Below are positions 62,826-64,000 of a stretch of 64,000 nt of DNA, in pieces; within the stretch, counting starts at the first letter, position 1, and every line of letters starts with the position of its first letter. Made by a program: the position numbers and the translations under genes. Origin of the DNA: Bradyrhizobium sp. CCGE-LA001 (GTDB taxonomy: Bacteria > Pseudomonadota > Alphaproteobacteria > Rhizobiales > Xanthobacteraceae). Location of the stretch: positions 7,185,501 to 7,249,500 of the forward strand of contig NZ_CP013949.1 of assembly GCF_000296215.2 (NCBI RefSeq), in the 5' to 3' direction. The notes under the pieces were generated by a model that was not told the DNA's origin, searched no databases, and was given only the letters and a program-made list of their open reading frames with translations.

Positions 62826-64000
62826 TCACGCCGCCTTTGACGCCGCCGCGAGCGAGGCAAACGTCTTGCCTTCTGCCGCGAGCTTCTTCAGCAGCGGCGC
62901 GGGCTCGAGGCTGGGATCGTTGGTCTCCTTGGCATAGAACGACAAACGATCGGCGATGTGCTTGAGGCCGACGCTGTCGGCCCAGAACATCGGGCCGCCG
63001 CGATAGATCGGCCAGCCATAGCCGTAGAGCCAGACCACGTCGATGTCCGAGGGACGCGCGGCGATGCCCTCTTCCAGGATCTTCGCGCCCTCGTTGACCA
63101 TCGGATACATCATGCGCTCGAGGATCTCCTCGTCGCTGACGACGCGCTTCTTGCGGCCGAGACGGAGCAGCGTCTCATCGATCAGCTTCTCGACCTCGGG
63201 GTCGGGCATCGGCGCGCGCGAACCGGCTTCGTACTTGTAGTAGCCCTTGCCGGTCTTCTGGCCGAAGCGGCCGGCTTCGCACAGCGCGTCCGCGATCTCG
63301 GACTTGATCCCGCGATCTTTCCGCGAGCGCCAGCCGATGTCGAGGCCGGCGAGATCGCCCATGGCGAACGGCCCCATCGGCATGCCGAACTTCGTCACCA
63401 CGGCGTCGACCTGCTGCGGCAGCGCGCCTTCGAACAGCAGCTTCTCGGACTGCTTGCTGCGCTGGGCGAGCATGCGGTTGCCGACGAAGCCGTCGCAAAC
63501 GCCGACCACGGCCGGCACCTTTGCAATCTTGCGTGCGATCGTCACGGCGGTGACCAGCGCGTCCGGCGCGGTCTTGTCGGCACGCACGATCTCGCACAGC
63601 TTCATGACGTTGGCCGGCGAGAAGAAATGCATGCCGAGCACGTCCTGCGGACGCTTGGTCGACTTCGCGATCTCGTCGATGTTGAGATAGGACGTGTTGG
63701 AGGCGAGCACCGCGCCCGGCTTGGCGTACTGGTCGAGCTTGCCGAACACTTCCTTCTTCACCGCCATGGTCTCGAACACGGCCTCGATGACGAGATCGGC
63801 GTCGCCGACATTCTCGATGCCGACCTTGCCGTCGATCAGCGCCATGCGCTTGGCGGGCGCATCGGCCGGGATGCCGCCGCGCGCCGCGGTCGCCTCCCAG
63901 TTCTTCTGCATGATGCCCATGCCGCGCTTGAGCTGCTCCTCGGCGGTCTCGATCAGGGTGACCGGGATGCCGGCATTGGCAAAGGACATCGCGATGCCGC
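62826..64000 (-). CDS. 3-hydroxyacyl-CoA dehydrogenase, FadB/FadJ type (C-terminal part, cut by window edge)
   Basis: The frame is open to the right edge, so the N terminus lies outside. The visible 390 residues have the NAD-binding dehydrogenase domain (DADLVIEAVFETMAVKKEVFGKLDQYAKPGAVLASNTSYL and LGMHFFSPANVMKLCEIV) and the C-terminal dehydrogenase domain with CDGFVGNRML and KTGKGYYKYE. Before the window's first Met the frame continues upstream (GGIAMSFANAGIPVTLIET), so an N-terminal enoyl-CoA hydratase domain probably precedes. It catalyses the third beta-oxidation step, fitting the adjacent genes. Confidence 0.93.
   Translation of the reverse strand, partial: GIAMSFANAGIPVTLIETAEEQLKRGMGIMQKNWEATAARGGIPADAPAKRMALIDGKVGIENVGDADLVIEAVFETMAVKKEVFGKLDQYAKPGAVLASNTSYLNIDEIAKSTKRPQDVLGMHFFSPANVMKLCEIVRADKTAPDALVTAVTIARKIAKVPAVVGVCDGFVGNRMLAQRSKQSEKLLFEGALPQQVDAVVTKFGMPMGPFAMGDLAGLDIGWRSRKDRGIKSEIADALCEAGRFGQKTGKGYYKYEAGSRAPMPDPEVEKLIDETLLRLGRKKRVVSDEEILERMMYPMVNEGAKILEEGIAARPSDIDVVWLYGYGWPIYRGGPMFWADSVGLKHIADRLSFYAKETNDPSLEPAPLLKKLAAEGKTFASLAAASKAA

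Overview
The window is a stretch of chromosome from an alphaproteobacterium, most likely Bradyrhizobium or a close relative in the Nitrobacteraceae. This rests on the high GC content, the joined urea-transport and urease block, the alphaproteobacterial Tad/Cpa pilus cluster, a CycM-like membrane-anchored cytochrome c, and many CCGGG-rich palindromic repeats between genes. The assignment is from gene content and style; no database search was run. No rRNA, tRNA, CRISPR array, transposase, integrase or phage gene was seen.

Layout. (1) About 1-11,970, minus strand: a nitrogen-scavenging block read as urtABCDE, ureD, ureA, ureB, a MESH1-like alarmone hydrolase, ureC, an ABM monooxygenase, ureE, ureF and ureG (ureG is cut by the window edge). 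A near-consensus sigma-54 promoter lies ahead of urtA. The products import urea, hydrolyse it with a nickel enzyme and assemble that enzyme. (2) 12,402-14,770, plus strand: DEAD-box RNA helicase, an IF-1-like protein with an RG-rich tail and a cold-shock protein, a cluster for RNA unfolding and translation. (3) 14,808-26,742: a Tad/Flp pilus locus with pilin, prepilin peptidase, CpaBCDEF and TadBC on plus and TadD on minus. An orphan protein resembling the CpaC N-terminal domain and a sterol-desaturase-family hydroxylase lie just before it. (4) 26,766-28,974: an M17 aminopeptidase and an NlpC/P60 cell-wall hydrolase.

(5) 29,220-32,932: an accessory-looking islet with small unknown proteins, an OpgC-family membrane protein and an AraC-type regulator. 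(6) 32,995-40,729, minus strand: a Yej-type oligopeptide ABC importer with two tandem substrate-binding proteins. (7) 40,940-49,587: cytochrome c, kdsB, prephenate dehydratase, an LLM flavin oxidoreductase, metF and metH (the last two an operon). (8) 49,983-53,663: a glutathione transferase, a small secreted Cys-rich protein, a GNAT acetyltransferase and glycerol kinase, spaced by large inverted repeats. (9) 54,039-56,296: an MBOAT acyltransferase and an SGNH-type partner, probably O-acylating an envelope glycan. (10) 56,280-64,000, minus strand: an acyl-CoA catabolism cluster with an SDR, two acyl-CoA dehydrogenases, a thiolase, an acyl-CoA ligase broken by a frameshift, and a 3-hydroxyacyl-CoA dehydrogenase cut by the window edge.

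The points most worth attention are the MESH1-like hydrolase inside the urease operon, the sigma-54 promoter controlling the urea block, the frameshifted acyl-CoA ligase, the orphan CpaC-N protein beside the pilus locus, and the nested palindromic repeats.
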